This document shows positions 42,546 to 55,800 of a stretch of 64,000 nucleotides of DNA, piece after piece. The number at the start of each line of letters is the position of its first letter. Within the stretch, counting starts at the first letter, position 1. Origin of the DNA: Ophioderma brevispina. Its lineage: Eukaryota > Echinodermata > Ophiuroidea > Amphilepidida > Ophiodermatidae. Where the stretch lies: the NCBI GenBank assembly GCA_023653785.1, contig JAMKCH010001667.1, positions 142,642 to 206,641 on the forward strand. Reading direction: 5' to 3'. The notes below the pieces were generated by a model. That model was not told the DNA's origin. It saw nothing but the letters and a program-made list of their open reading frames with translations, and ran no database searches. A program made the translations under genes and the position numbers.

Positions 42546-45216
42546 GAGGCAAAGTTAAAATAAATTATTAGTTTCTCGTCTAACTTTTTTCAAAAAGGAG
42601 GATGCAGGGTGTCATTTTTTTTTGCCTTTCCAAAACATACAGTTTTGTCCCCAAAGACCAATAGATCTAGTATCTTTTTGGCAAGAACTTTAATTTGGCT
42701 CTGCAAAAAACACTAGCTGCAAAAATACACTAGAAAGGGTACTGACAGTGAAATTCAATCAAACTTTCGTCTTTTGATGGTTAAAAAATTGATGCGGCAG
42801 CAAAAAGAGATGCAGGCAGGGACAAGAAACTAATAATTTATTTACTTGGCCTAATTTGTACAATGGTGTAATTTGTCACTTTCATTTAAATGAAAAAAAA
42901 AAATCCTGTAAATAATTCCAGTCATATTTAAATGACACTATCAGTGATTATGCCAAAAAAGTAAAACTATTTAGATATGACATGAATGGGTTAAAAAGTG
43001 AAGATAAGTCTGTAGATTTTCATAAGTTATTTTTACATGAAAAAATTGACAGTAAGAAATTACAACAGTGTTCAAAAAGATATGCATCTCCGTGCAATAC
43101 GTATTGCAGTAATGTCCGTACAGCAAGTAATGACAAAAAAATATCTAATTTTGCCCTTATTAGGTTTCTTTTGGTGTTATCACTGGTCGGGATTTTTAAG
43201 GATACCTATTCTTGATACAGGAAGTGCATAAAAACATGATTTTGATTTTTTTTTATTCTCAATTAGCAAATCATTGATAGTGCCCATAAACACGCAATGT
43301 GTCGAAAAAACTAATCATTAAAACTTCAATGAGTTCAATTTTAAAAAACAGATCATTTTAAACATTATCCCAACTTGATCTTAATACAAATATCTTAAAA
43401 AATTACTATATTGATTCATTTTACAGATATAAATATACACTTAGACATAAAATTATGAGAATGCTATTGAAAAAGTGGATTTCCCTTCTTTCAAATCCGA
43501 TTCTTTCAATTTGTATAATTACTGTATTCCGGTAGACCTTTCAATCTCATTTGGCCAAATATTTGAAAATTGCATATAGGAAAAAAAAAAAGAATATCTT
43601 AGTTCGGGGATATCCATGCAATCAACTTAGAGGGAGCAAGTTCCTTAAGTCATCCCGGTGACCTGCCTCCAGTGATAAATGGGGGCCAGGCAGTATGAAC
43701 TCCAAAAAAAACACATGCAAATGCACTAAATTACATAAATTCGGGCACAGTTGGTTGCATTTCTAACTAAAAAAATTGGGAAAGAGTTCCATATGTACTC
43801 TTTACAAAATTCTCAGGAAACAAACCTTTTTTTTAATTTATGGCCTCTACACTAACAATACCCTACCAATGAGGCCACAAAATAAAAATAAAAAAATTGT
43901 TACATGCAGAAATCTCGAAGAGGAACTCTGCCAAAATGGAGCTGAAAATGGCAAATTTGTTCCCGATATTCAAAAACCAGTTGGAGCAACCGTGACCCAA
44001 TATTTTGAGCTAGGGGTAGCAAGTGCCCCCTGATGCCACCTTTACAAGTCAGTTAGACCACTACTGTAATTAGTTTTCTCCTATATTAGGAATATTTGGC
44101 AAATCTATCTATGCAACATATGGTAAAACAAATATAAAAAAAAGAACATGCATGGCACCTTGGTTTTGTTTATCAGCACTGGGTCTTGGCCTCCATCTCT
44201 GCTCTCATATGAGCTGGAAGAAAATGAGAAATTTAAAACAAAAATTATAGTACGTTTGAAGTATATTTACATTTTACTCAACCTCCACAGTGAGATTTGT
44301 TGTAATTGCATCTAAAGGACAAAATTAAAATTACTATAAATATCTCTGCATCCGTTAAGATTATCAAGAAAAAGATGCGGTGTGTTCATGATCATAACAC
44401 TCATCTTAAGGTTCTTTTTTGTTAAGGGATTCAACCCAACATTTTAGGAGTAGCTCATTTCAACAATTCAAATGACCAAATGTCTGTCTTACCAATGTTC
44501 ATGGGCCACTCTGTGTGTTATGTCATTTTTCTCCATTTATAGAGAAAATGACAAAGATTCTTATTCTGCAGAGATTTCCAACCAATGGAATAGAAATTTT
44601 TAGCTAACCCTGGGAATTGGGGGACTGGTTCAGGGTCCCCCTCACCACCCACCCATCCTGGCGCAAATGCCTAATGTTATAAATGTTAGGATACAAATAC
44701 TGAATTTTTCTTACTGAATTAAGATGGATTTAGTATACCTTTTTATTCTTGCAAATTTCATCTTCACTATCATCTGAGTCCGGTCCTCTCTATATGCTGG
44801 TAAATTACTGTGTATACAAAGCATATCAAATACAATAGGTTTATTGACATTGCAAAACTTTGCCGGGATATTGGTACCAAGCTATGGTAGAATTGCACGA
44901 TTTGTTGCCCTTTCTCACGCCAAAGAGGGTTCACTTCAGTTGTCATGGACAGAATAAAAGTTGCTGTACTTTTATGATTCATAGGACCCTATAGGGGGGG
45001 TGGGGACCTTTTCCTGTCTTTAGGGATTGTTATTTTGCCTATAGAATTCATATGTGGAATCAGTCGGTTGCAATACTGACCTTTTGTTATCATTTGTATT
45101 ATGTTCTCTGATGTTAAAAAAATTAGGGGCTTAAGCAGCTTTTGCTACTGAAACAAATTTACTTCTTTTCCAGAACTCCCTTATATTTGCATATTGCTCT
45201 AAGCTGAGTGTGCCAC
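42546..45216. other. Intergenic or 3' distal region, no firm gene
   Basis: AT-rich. The one item of note is a good minus-strand splice acceptor at 44214-44227 (TTTTCTTCCAG). It is followed by a short open stretch from 44213 down, SYESRDGGQDPVLINK in the phase that the gene at 49168 would need, so it might hold a last exon of the Mesh-like gene. This is speculative. Confidence 0.35.
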
Positions 45217-48200
45217 TTTAAAGCGGCACTGGCAACATTTCACAAAATATGAAATTTCTAGGCCATTGGAAGAATAGAGAGAAAATGTTACACCATTACA
45301 ATAACATTTAGTGCAGCATTTGATCTCATTCAACCACAAACAACTCTTGAGCGGCTCACTAATCGGTATGGCGTCAATGGATAAACCGCTACAATGGTTT
45401 GCATCATACCTAGCGGCAGAACGCAATCGGTCGTCGTTGACAATGTTTCATCTGACCCCGATTGCCTTAGACTGTGGTGTCCCACAGGGATCAGTGGCGG
45501 GGCTTTAGCTTTCAACTCTTTTGACGTGCACCGCTTCAAGACATATTGAGTCACATGGACATCAAGTCAGTCATCTATGCTGATGATACGCAGTTGTATC
45601 TGACTTTCTCGCCTGAAGAATCGCCATGAGCCATTAAAAAAAATCGAGGCTTGTACGCTGATATAAGATCATGGTGCCACTGAAATTAATTTGGTTTGAA
45701 TGTTATAGCAAAAACAGGCTTATTTATTTTTCTTCTAAGTTCGGCCAATTCACCAGCTTCAGAGCCGTCCATTAAGATTGGCGATGTAACGATCCATCCG
45801 TCGCCCAGCGCCAGGAACCTCGGTGTTATCATGGATTCCACGGCTTAGCATGGATGAGCATGTGAATAACGTTTGCAAAGGAGCTCTAGTTGGTATAAGA
45901 AAGATCGGACAAATGCGCAACTATCTCACAGAGGATACCACCGTAAAGCTGGATCCATGATTTTGTTACATCGAGGGTAGAGTGCTGTAACGCACTTTTG
46001 TATGGACTCCCAGGATCGTGGATCTTCGTATAAATTCAAAGTTCCCAAAATACAGCAGCTCGACTCGTTCTTCGGTTCACGACGTGAGACATCACACCCT
46101 CGCTCGAAAAGCTCCATTGGCTACCTATTCAGAGAGAGCGATCTATAAGATCTTGATTGCTCACGTACAAAGCCGGAATGGTATGGCACCCGGAATTCTT
46201 TCCAAATCTTGTTCATCTGTAGATACCTCCGAGAGTTTCTGAGATCATCATCTGAACATGCGCTTGATTTTACATCACATCTACGATATACTCCGGTGAC
46301 AGATCTTTGCTTATGCTGCTCTAGTTTGTGGAATGATCTTCCTATTCATATTCGTCGTGCATCTTCTCTTAGTATGTTTAAAACACATCTTAAAAAACAC
46401 CTCTTTTATGCAGCATTTTGCCCCAGTAGTGTAACATTTTGGTAGCTGTATTTTCTGAGTTTGTTAATTTTCCATTTGGAGTGCATGTTGCCTTCATTCA
46501 GCTTCGCTGTGCAATGTATGCTTTGAGCAATAGTGAAAAATATGTTGACTAGGTGAGTTCTGGAACCTTCCCCTTAGTCCAATTATATTTTATGCTTTAT
46601 TGAGTGCCATACCATATTCGAGTTGTATTTGTATTTTGTAAAAAAAACTAAAAAATTATATGTTTTTTTTGAATAATTGGCTGTTGGGTGAAGTTCTGGA
46701 ACCTCCCCATACAGTCCAGGGGATTTGGTCGCGTATATTGATCTCTTACCATCGAAAGCGATTCATATAGCACGTGGAAACCTTTACTAGGATTTTGTGA
46801 TTTTATTCTGAAAACATTACGGGGAATGTCCGTTCTTTTAATATTTTCTTTCTATATATCTTGCAGTTGGTTCCATGTATTTAAAACAAAAAAATAACCG
46901 TGCGTTGTAATATAATGCTTTCTGTATATTTGTAATTGTATGTTTTTTAGGTCGTTTGTTTAAATATGGGGTGTTGTGAGACGGATTGTGTTTTGCACTC
47001 AGGCATGCCTACCGTTCTTGCTCTTTGCTGTTTTTCGTCGTGCATCTCATGGCTCTGGGAACTGCCTGCAGCACGGGTATTTTGTCTCTGGTTTATTAAT
47101 TTGGTCTCATGTAGTTTTTAAGGTTGTAATTTTTAGGGGTTTTTTATGAAATTGCATGCGTTGTTTATACTCTTTTGTAGGGTAATTGTTTGTAAAGCGC
47201 TCAGTGACTTGTTGTTAGGGCGCTATATAAAATCCATCAATTATGATTAGTATTATTATATTACTCAAACAGAAGGAGTAGACAAACTAGACATCCAGGT
47301 AATTTGTAGGCTTAAACTTTAAGGTTGTCCCATTACCTGTAATCAACAGTGTATATTACATGAATATATAGACTCGTACTCATTGATATTAAAACCACAA
47401 AGGCACCGACGCGTCAACCAGCGTCAGTGCCGTGGGAAACATGCATCGGCATCGTTTTTCTTGTGTTAAAAACACTATTTCCGTCATATGCTGAATTAAT
47501 GGCGCCGGCCGACATAATTATAAAATCATTTTTTACCCATAAAGAAGCTGATTTGGTCTAATCATTTCAGGAGGGCTAATGTATATAAAAGCTTCACAAC
47601 CATGCAAAAAATATCAATTTGAAAATCTTGAGGGTGCACTATTTTTCAAATGTGCCAGTGTCTCTTTTAACATGTTTTGCCACTAAACAAATTAACCCCC
47701 ATTTCCAAAAAAACCTAATAATGAATACCTTTGCTTTAAACTAAATGTGCCACTTTAAAGAGCTTGTCAGCTGATTTCATATCAAAAAGAGTAGTTTCCT
47801 TCAAGAAATTTCAATTTCTAAAATTCTTCTGATTTTAGTTTATGGTTATCTTCAACTAAAGGCAAAGAAGTAACTTATTTTAAGGTTGAAATATAAAATA
47901 CCACCAGTGTATTATAGCATAAAGATAAAAAATGCATTAAAAATCCCATATCCTGTATTTTATGCTCATTTTAATGCAAATTTTACAGAAAGTTGCTGAA
48001 AATGAACATTTTGAATATCTTGCCAACACTGAGAAGCAGATACAAATGTCAAATAAGCACCAAGAGTTTTATTTTCACAAGTACAGTAACTTCATATGAC
48101 TATCTCAGTTGTGATATAAATTGAACTTAGCATGTTTTTGCACCTCAGGCTTCATGAAGAGTTATAAACTTGCTTATAAATGGAAAAAACAATTTGTGCA

Positions 48201-48973
48201 CAGTGTATATGCAGCTTTAAAATAAGTGACCCTATTATAGAGTTTTTCACAGTTCAATGTCGTTAAAGGTGCATGTTCTGGTCGTCTTTGGGACCCCCCT
48301 GATTTACCCGGAAGTAGTACGAATTTTGATATCAGATGAGAGTCTGTATTTTTCTCATTGTCGTCCTGAAATTTGAGCCTTCAAATCCATTTCATTCCCA
48401 AGATATAAATAAAAACACGCCATTTTAATGGTTAAAGAGACACTGGCACATTTGAAAAATAGTGCGCCCTCAAGATTTTTCAAAATCGATATTTTTGCAT
48501 GGTTGTAAGGCTTTTATATACAAAATTAAGCCCTCACCCGAAATGATTAAGACCAAATCAGCTTCCTTATGGGTAAACAGAACGATTTTATAATTTAACG
48601 TCCCCGGCGACGTTAAATTCAGCAGACGACGAAAATGGCGTATAACGCAAGAACACGCATGTCGTATGCATATTTCCCACACTATGCACACTGTTTGATC
48701 GGTCTATAACCTTTGTGGTTTTAATATCAGTGAGTACGAGTCAAAAATATTCATGTAATATACACATTTGTTGATTAAAGTTATTGAAAACTTAAAAGTT
48801 GGCCTACAAATTACCTGGATGTCTTTATCCTCATATCAATGTCCCTATCTGTTTTGGGGCATGTTATTTTTATGTGTAAAATATATCTCTGTTCTTCCAA
48901 TGGCCTAGACTATCATTTGAGAGCAAATTGAAGAAATTCATATTTTGTGAAAATGTGCCAGTGCCGCTTTAAA
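45217..48973. mobile_element. Foldback element with about 500-bp inverted arms, split by a LINE
   Basis: Both ends start TTTAAAGCGGCACTGGCA (left at 45217, right inverted, ending 48973). The left arm is 45217-45308 plus about 47270-47676, and the right arm about 48427-48973. Matched landmarks are GGCCATTGGAAGAA, GACATCCAGGTAATTTGTAG, GTGTATATTACATGAATAT, GATATTAAAACCACAAAG, AAGCTGATTTGGTCT and CACTATTTTTCAAATGTGCC. The 750-bp centre is unique. Without the inserted LINE the element would be about 1.8 kb. No transposase frame is seen. Confidence 0.8.
45309..47265 (+). mobile_element. 5'-truncated LINE of CR1/L2 type, degenerate
   Basis: Reverse transcriptase fragments in changing frames: SAAFDLIQ, PLQWFASYLA, ALDCGVPQGSVAG and YADDTQLYL (catalytic YADD at about 45578-45590). 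Then come IGDVTIHPSPSARNLGVIMD, ILIAHVQSRNGMAP and the C-terminal SSLWNDLPIHIR..SSLSMFKTHLKKHLF. About 800 bp of 3' sequence ends in GTAAAGCGCTCAGTGACTTG, GGGCGCTATATAAAA and an ATT-rich tail. The endonuclease half is missing and stops and frameshifts are many, so it is a dead copy. It lies within the left arm of the foldback element. Confidence 0.85.
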
Positions 48974-49167
48974 CATCAATATTAGCTCAGTATTGAATAG
49001 GGCTTTGCAATATGCATTATTGCTTCTACCATCAAAACTGCAAGTTTGTTTCCCATGGTACTTGATGGGGAGTATGTGCAAGTGCCAGGCTCTCATATCA
49101 AGTAGAGAACACAATAGACATACATCGGAACAAGCACCTTTAAAACAAATGATAGAAGTTTACTTCC

Positions 49168-49885
49168 TTACCTTCCTCTGGCACTAGGAATCCTAGTCTT
49201 CCCTCTGCGCACTGCAACAGGATCATCATAGTCATTCTCCTTAGCCCTCTTCTTCGGACCTTTTTTTGGAGGAGGACCAACCAAGCCAGCCTTCTTCACT
49301 TGGTCCCCTCCTTCCGTTGGATACATTGCAACAGCACCAGCAGGAAGACGAGAGTTTGGACGAGAGCTTGAAGGCTGATTGTGACGAGAGCTTGAAGGTG
49401 AAGGCTGATTGTGATGAGAGCTAGAAGGCAGATTATGATGAGAGCTAGACGGCTGATTGTGATGAGAGCTTGAGGGTTGGTGATGTTGATGATATTGATC
49501 ACCATGGGAAGAATATGAAGCAGCTGCTGCACCAGGTTGGACAAGAGCTGAAGGTGGTCTTCTTGGTGGTGGACCAGATGGCACTGAGTTTCTATCTATT
49601 ACTATACCATGGTCGGGTGTGTCATGTCCACCGTCATCTGAAGTACTTGCACTTTCTGCCATGACATCAACATGGGCAATGTTTCTGCCGGCGTGACCAT
49701 TTTCAATTCTTCTAGCTTCTCTGATGTGGCCGTTGATGTAAGTCGGGTCTGCCATTTTACGTTCTTCATCTGGGGTTATGGGGAGGGGTCTGTCGTAACT
49801 CCCTGTGTCAGAATCCTTGAATGCATGTGCGACATGACCATTCGCAGTTGTCGTATGGACTGGGTGAGCCAAGCTGTTTACTGAT
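49168..49885 (-). CDS. mesh: Mesh-like exon: long cytoplasmic tail with Ser/His/Gln/Pro repeat
   Basis: An open frame of about 239 codons after the acceptor TCTCACAG. It starts (G)SVNSLAHPVHTTTANG and includes PDEERKMADPTYINGHIREA, SGPPPRRPPSALV, and about five copies of an SSHHNQPS-type unit (49370-49485, 24-27 bp period). It ends with basic KKGPKKRAKEN and RIPSARGR. The proline-rich and polar make-up suggests a disordered signalling tail. The frame ends at TAA (49168), but AGAGGAAG|GTAAGG just there is a good splice donor, so the real C-terminus could be in a further exon. Confidence 0.8.
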
Positions 49886-52800
49886 CTGTGAGATGAGGCA
49901 GAAGGGAAGACAATCATTATATACAATTTTTTTTAAAGAAAAAAGAAGCAAACCAAATGAATGGCTTAAAAACAAAAGTAGTTCAAGATATGACAATTGC
50001 AATCACCATCATCTCATCATCATTATTGTCGTCATCATACCCTTTCATGCTGGCCTAGTGTGGGTTGGAGGAAATCTGGTACCTAGAGTGATGAGTGCAG
50101 ATAACAGACCCGGGATGGTACCCTTCTATTTTATGTGCTCAGCCCAGGATGGGCTCCTCTGACACACAGGACCAACAGCTTTACATGACTCTCTGAACCA
50201 TGAGGCAGCGGGCACCCATTGCATATACCTGCACATTCTAAGCAATGGGTGGAAGCGAGGAGAAATTCCCCTTAAAATTTCATGATCACACTTAATGCGA
50301 GTATGCAATTTCCAACCTTATAGGAACTATATGAGTATGACCAAGAAACCCGACTCTCGCGGGGCTCGAACCAAGGCCGCTCAATCAATATACCCTGCCG
50401 ACAGTTCAGCATCTTAGACCGCTCGGCCACCTCACCCTCTGACAATGTGTATGATTGACAAATAGTAACTTATTTGAGATAAGTTGTTGAGGAAAAAACA
50501 CCAAATTTTCCTTACCCCATTTCCTGATCATGTTTCTTCTTCTCTTTCTTGTGGCAATTCCTACACAGACATAGTAAACATAGACAACACAGTGACAAGA
50601 CTAGGAGGCCCCCTGCAACCACTGCAATGATGATGATTAGGAGTGTAGTATCATCTTCAATTTTCTCTGTAAAGGAAAAAGTATGTGATAAATAAGTTAA
50701 ACCTTCCATAGTAATATCATATCTTGACAATAATGATTATGTCTATTTGGGCAGGGCGAAAAATTGAAAGGTTTATTTACATTTCGGTCATGTGTTTAAT
50801 AATTTTATATGCTATTCATTGTAAAAGTAATGAGGTCTTGGGTTCCATTCCTGTAAGGACTCATTCTCTGCAGCTTATGTGAATTTGGTTTCTGGGTACT
50901 CCAGTTGGTCATTTGCATAAATCTGTTCTGGTATTATGGTGCCTCTGATGCATTGAGCACCTATCATGGCTGCTGCACATTCGGTAGGTATACATGAATA
51001 TGATGCGTGTTAAAATATTCAAATTATTATTATTTAAATCCAATTTCTGAGTACCTACCACACATTGTAGTGTTACCACTCCATGCTCCAGATATACACA
51101 TTCTTTGATTAGCCCAGTCAATCTAAAACCATTGTTACAAGTAAGGGTGACGGAAGAGCCATTAATGTAGACTATGCCATCTTTGTCGCCATTGTCAGGG
51201 GGTGTCAAGTAACCACAAGTTGAAACTGCAAGAAATCGAAAGTGTTAATAGCTTCACTAGGGCCATACGCAGGATTTATTTGGGGGGTGCGGAACTTCAA
51301 AAGAGTGGAAAAAAATTTGACTTTCTGGTCTCTAAATTTTGGACTAGTATTTTTAAAAAAATGATCAAAAAGTGAACCTTTTGCCCCTTTTGTGGAATTT
51401 GGGGGTGCGACTGTTTTTGGATTTGTGGCAATGAATCCCTACAATAGGTCTTCTTGGGACCGGGGAAAAAATTGGGCAAGTTAAAGTAATTACCAACTTG
51501 TTACGCTCGATGAGCCAAGATTTCAGCTGAAACCCAATAGTGATTCATTAAAAAAAGGGTTCCATAACCACAATTGAATGATCAATTTTGAGAAAAGTCT
51601 GAGAAAAGTAGATCCAGATATTGACCATTACTCCCCCTGATAGCCCCAATACGTCATGCAATGCCATCGGTTTGCATAAGAGGGTGTAACATAAATCAAT
51701 GGAAGAGCCATGTGTTAGCCCAATGTTGAAATGCAATCACAGAAACTTTCTACTTATAAGCTTAGGTCATGTTCGTCATGGATAAGATACTAAATTTTCG
51801 CTGAGAAAGTTAGCGTAAACAACATCAAAAATGGCATTTTGCAGTCTGAAATGTGACCACAAAGACAACGTAGACTGAGAGAGTGATAAAGGAAGAGCTA
51901 AGGCTCACGAGTAAGAAAGCGGTATGACAAATATGTGGCGATGGGATTGGCTGGAAAAGCAAGTGAAAGGGCACGATGGTGCGATTACTATTAGGCTATT
52001 GTGCAATTAACATAATTACAAGGATATTCATTAATTTTTCATTTAAAGGGCTATTTACCAAGTACCAGAGCATTCCATCATTACAAAATTAAAGGACCAT
52101 TCTTCATTTTATCTTTTAATTGGCCATTGCATCATTTACCAATTTAGTCATTCCCTTCATTTATTTACCAATTAAAGGGTCATCCCAAAACGGGCTGCAA
52201 AGAACCACCGGTCACAACCCACCAAACTATACAGGTACCACAAATCCACATGTGGTGATCGCTCTTGTTGCAGCGTGTATCAGTGCCAACTTACCAGGTA
52301 TAGTGCCTTTGTCTGTCTCATCAAAGTCATCTTCAGCATCCTTAGTACTTTCAGCTGTTGTCTGATTATTTGTCTTGTTGTAGTCATAGCGACAAGTCCG
52401 ACTATCCCCACAAACCAGTTGCAGTGTCTGCTCAGGCACAGTTGAAGTCAAAGACAGAGTTGGGACATAATCCAGGTCATTCAATGTGGTGTGATTAGCT
52501 CCGGGGTCATATCGGAACAATGAATCTGCTTCAGCCACGGCCCCTGAAAGATAAGAAGGTGAAAGTGAAGGAATATCAGGGATGACATTGGAAGAGATAA
52601 CTTACGTACCCATCTAAGTGACGCTAGGGGCTCAAAACAATGATTGACCAAACAGAATTATGCTACTAATACAGGTCTCATTTGAGACTTCTGATATAGG
52701 AATGAACCCTTGCTAATTTTGGAATAGGTATAGGGCTATTGTTTCAAATTTGTCCAATATGTAATATTCGGATATGTCGGATGTCGTTCTTTATAATAAT

Positions 52801-55800
52801 AATGATAATAATACACTGGCATTTATAAAGCGCCATTTCATCAAGATCACAGTGCTGTTGCCTATTATTATTACGCTGCCATCAGGAAATCGTCAATCAA
52901 TTCGCTTCACCTAGGTCGGCAGCTGGCCAAGTGCACAATCCTATCAGCTCAGCACTTAGATTGTAATATTCCCCTAACAGCTACCCGAATATCGCTTGGG
53001 TCGATGGAGCAAGTGAGGTAAAGTGCCTTGCCCTTGTCCACAACACATTGGCCACAGCGGGGCTCGAACCAGTAACCTTCAGATCATGAGTCGGCTGTCA
53101 TATCCACTGGACCACATGTTCTTGGTTGCTTTCAAGACTGCAATCACATTCAGAAGCAAGCACCTCATCATGAGAAATGAGTTCCCCATCCCACCACCAT
53201 GACAGCTAGATGTCAAATTTAGTCAATTTACTTACAGGTAATTCCATAATCGTTGTGTAGGTCATATGGATCTTCACGGTCAATTAGCTGTCCCCCAGGT
53301 GTCTGTATGTCATCTGTTGTATCGTCATTCCATGTACCCAGCAGGCCTCTTGTTTTGCCTCGCACACTTGGTGGCACTACAATAATGACACTCATGGCAT
53401 TGGCATTTTTAGGGACAGTGACGGTGACGGCCAATCCTGTGTTAAATGTCACTAGTAGAGCAATCTCTGAGCCTGATTCTAGTTGTTCAATGGTTACACC
53501 TGGAAATCAAAATAAGGTAGGATCAGTGGGGTAACCAGACATTTTCATTTGGTGGGGCAGACGGGGGAAACGATATCCTTTTGGGGCTGACTTTTTATCG
53601 ATGTTCACCCAGGTCAAAAATCCAGTTGATCCCAGTTGAAAGTTGTTCCATTTTCTGTGACGGAATTACTAACTGGTTTCAACTTTTTTCGACTGTTACG
53701 TTTGTAACTGGTCTTAACTGAGTTCAACTGGCCACTACAAAACCTAGTTGAAAATTGTTCCATTTTCCATCACAGAATGAACTTTTTAACTGGATTCAAC
53801 TGGATATTAAACTGGAATCAACTGGATTCAACTGGTTCCAGTTGAAACCAGTTTAACTGGGATCAACTGGAGTTTTGACATTTGACTATTAGGTTTTCTT
53901 GATCAATTTAATACTTTTCTTGATTTACAAAAAGGGCTGAGGGCAAGGATTTGAGTGGATGTTTCTCCCCCTCTCTCTTGTATATATCACTCCAAAAGTA
54001 ATAGATAAATGCAAAAAGTTGTAATGGTATGATTGGAAGAACTTCTGCAACCCCATCCAACCCCCCAAACAGGCAGTTTTGCCTTGCAAAACACCCTCAT
54101 GTAAAAAATAGCTTATTAACAAAGGGAATGATAAACAGTGCAAATGTTTTAAAAGTGAAGAATAAAAAAAATAAAAAAAATAAAATATTTCATAAAAATG
54201 TTAAAAATTGATTTTGTAGTGATTGTAAAGCTTTCTATCAAAAAATATCCCCATCTGAAAGGGATGAAGTGAGAATTTTTTTTGGGACAAAAAATTTCAC
54301 TGTAAGAGCAAATAGAAAAATTCAGCCTATGTTTTATATTGAAATATGAGCATATAAAATCACATTTTGTTTCAATTTTCATACATTCATAAAAAAATGT
54401 CTTAAATACAAGGTAAAGAGATCTCTTGAGTGTCTAAATCGGTACGAAACTCACTACGATGGCAGGAAAATATGGATGCCTCAAAAAAGATCTCGGCACC
54501 TTTAAACTACTACATGTATGTCTCTACACAGAGATGGAATGTTGATAACATGCGTACTCATGGAATGACCTCCTCCAGCTACCCCATGCTATACCAAGGG
54601 TAGAAGTTTGAGGATATGAGTATACAAAATCAGATGGACATTCGTGATTTTGAAGTGTTGAAAAATTACCAAATGTACTCATTAAAGTAATTTCCTTACC
54701 ATATTCAGGATTCACAAGTAGGGGAGAACTGATCAAATGCCAGTCTAGCACTCCATGTCTGCGCGTTGTTTCTCTTCACATAGGGTCCATCACACGCCTC
54801 TCACTCAGTTCAACTTGCACTACATTGAAATTATCGGACCTCATTGTCATGGCAATAACACCAGTAGCTTTGACTAGGAAAGACTAGATCACGAAAACGG
54901 TCATGGGTATTCAATTGCTCATCTATATCTCTTGCTCACATTGAAAGGTCCTTTGGCAGAATGGTACATTTAGTTGACAAAAAAATTTGAGGCACCATTT
55001 GATATTTTTGAGGTTCTTTTGGTATTTCCTCTGTGTGATATTGACACAGAACTAGTCTAGTGTTCAGGACTTCTATATTATAGGAGCGTTATTGAGTCAG
55101 GATTACAATCTCTTCAATTGAATACTCGACACTAGACTAGGTCAATGCAATTTTACGGGGGAATGACTGGGTGTTTGGTTGTACGTTAGGGGAAAAGGGT
55201 CAATGTGTTCTGTTTGATTGTTGCAACAGGCATAAATTTTAGTACTAAATTTACACCCAATGTCCAGTTTCTATGTTGTAATATGTCGGCAACTGTTGTA
55301 TACGGGCATAGTTGTAACGTCAATGGAGAAAACACAAACTAGCCAAAGCATCCTTGCGACAAGTTGCTGAAGAAGTTCAAGAACTATCAGTGGAATTGAT
55401 AAAGCAGCAAATTTTTAAAAATCATCAACAACTCAGTTTTACATGTCTAGACAACAGTTAAGTATTGATATCCTAAATACCTATACGAACAAAAACACAT
55501 GCCTATAGTAAGGACAGATCAGAGCTTTTAGTATCAGTATTGGGTCAGTTTTGCAGATAAAAATTAACTTTTGGAATTCTACAGATTTATATCCTTCACT
55601 TTTAAGCAATTCCTGCAATTTTCAAATTATTTAACTCTTTCGGTGAATCACTGTATGTCTTTAAGCGCAAGGTCCGGTTGCAATCTGCTGCTCTAGTGAA
55701 CCATTTTATCCAGGGGTGTAACTAGACCTCCCAACCAAGGGTGGGAAGGACCTGAGATTTCTCCTGTCATGAAGATTTCTCCTTTTTTTTCCTCCACTGC

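Noticed and set aside
49296..49544. Second minus-strand frame (Ile/Leu/Ser-rich) over the Mesh-like tail
   Set aside because: It is the shifted reading of the SSHHNQPS repeat. The other frame carries the splice-compatible tail.
50345..50445. tRNA gene on the minus strand
   Set aside because: A and B boxes are present, but the sequence does not close an acceptor stem. It runs into a SINE body with a GAT-rich tail.
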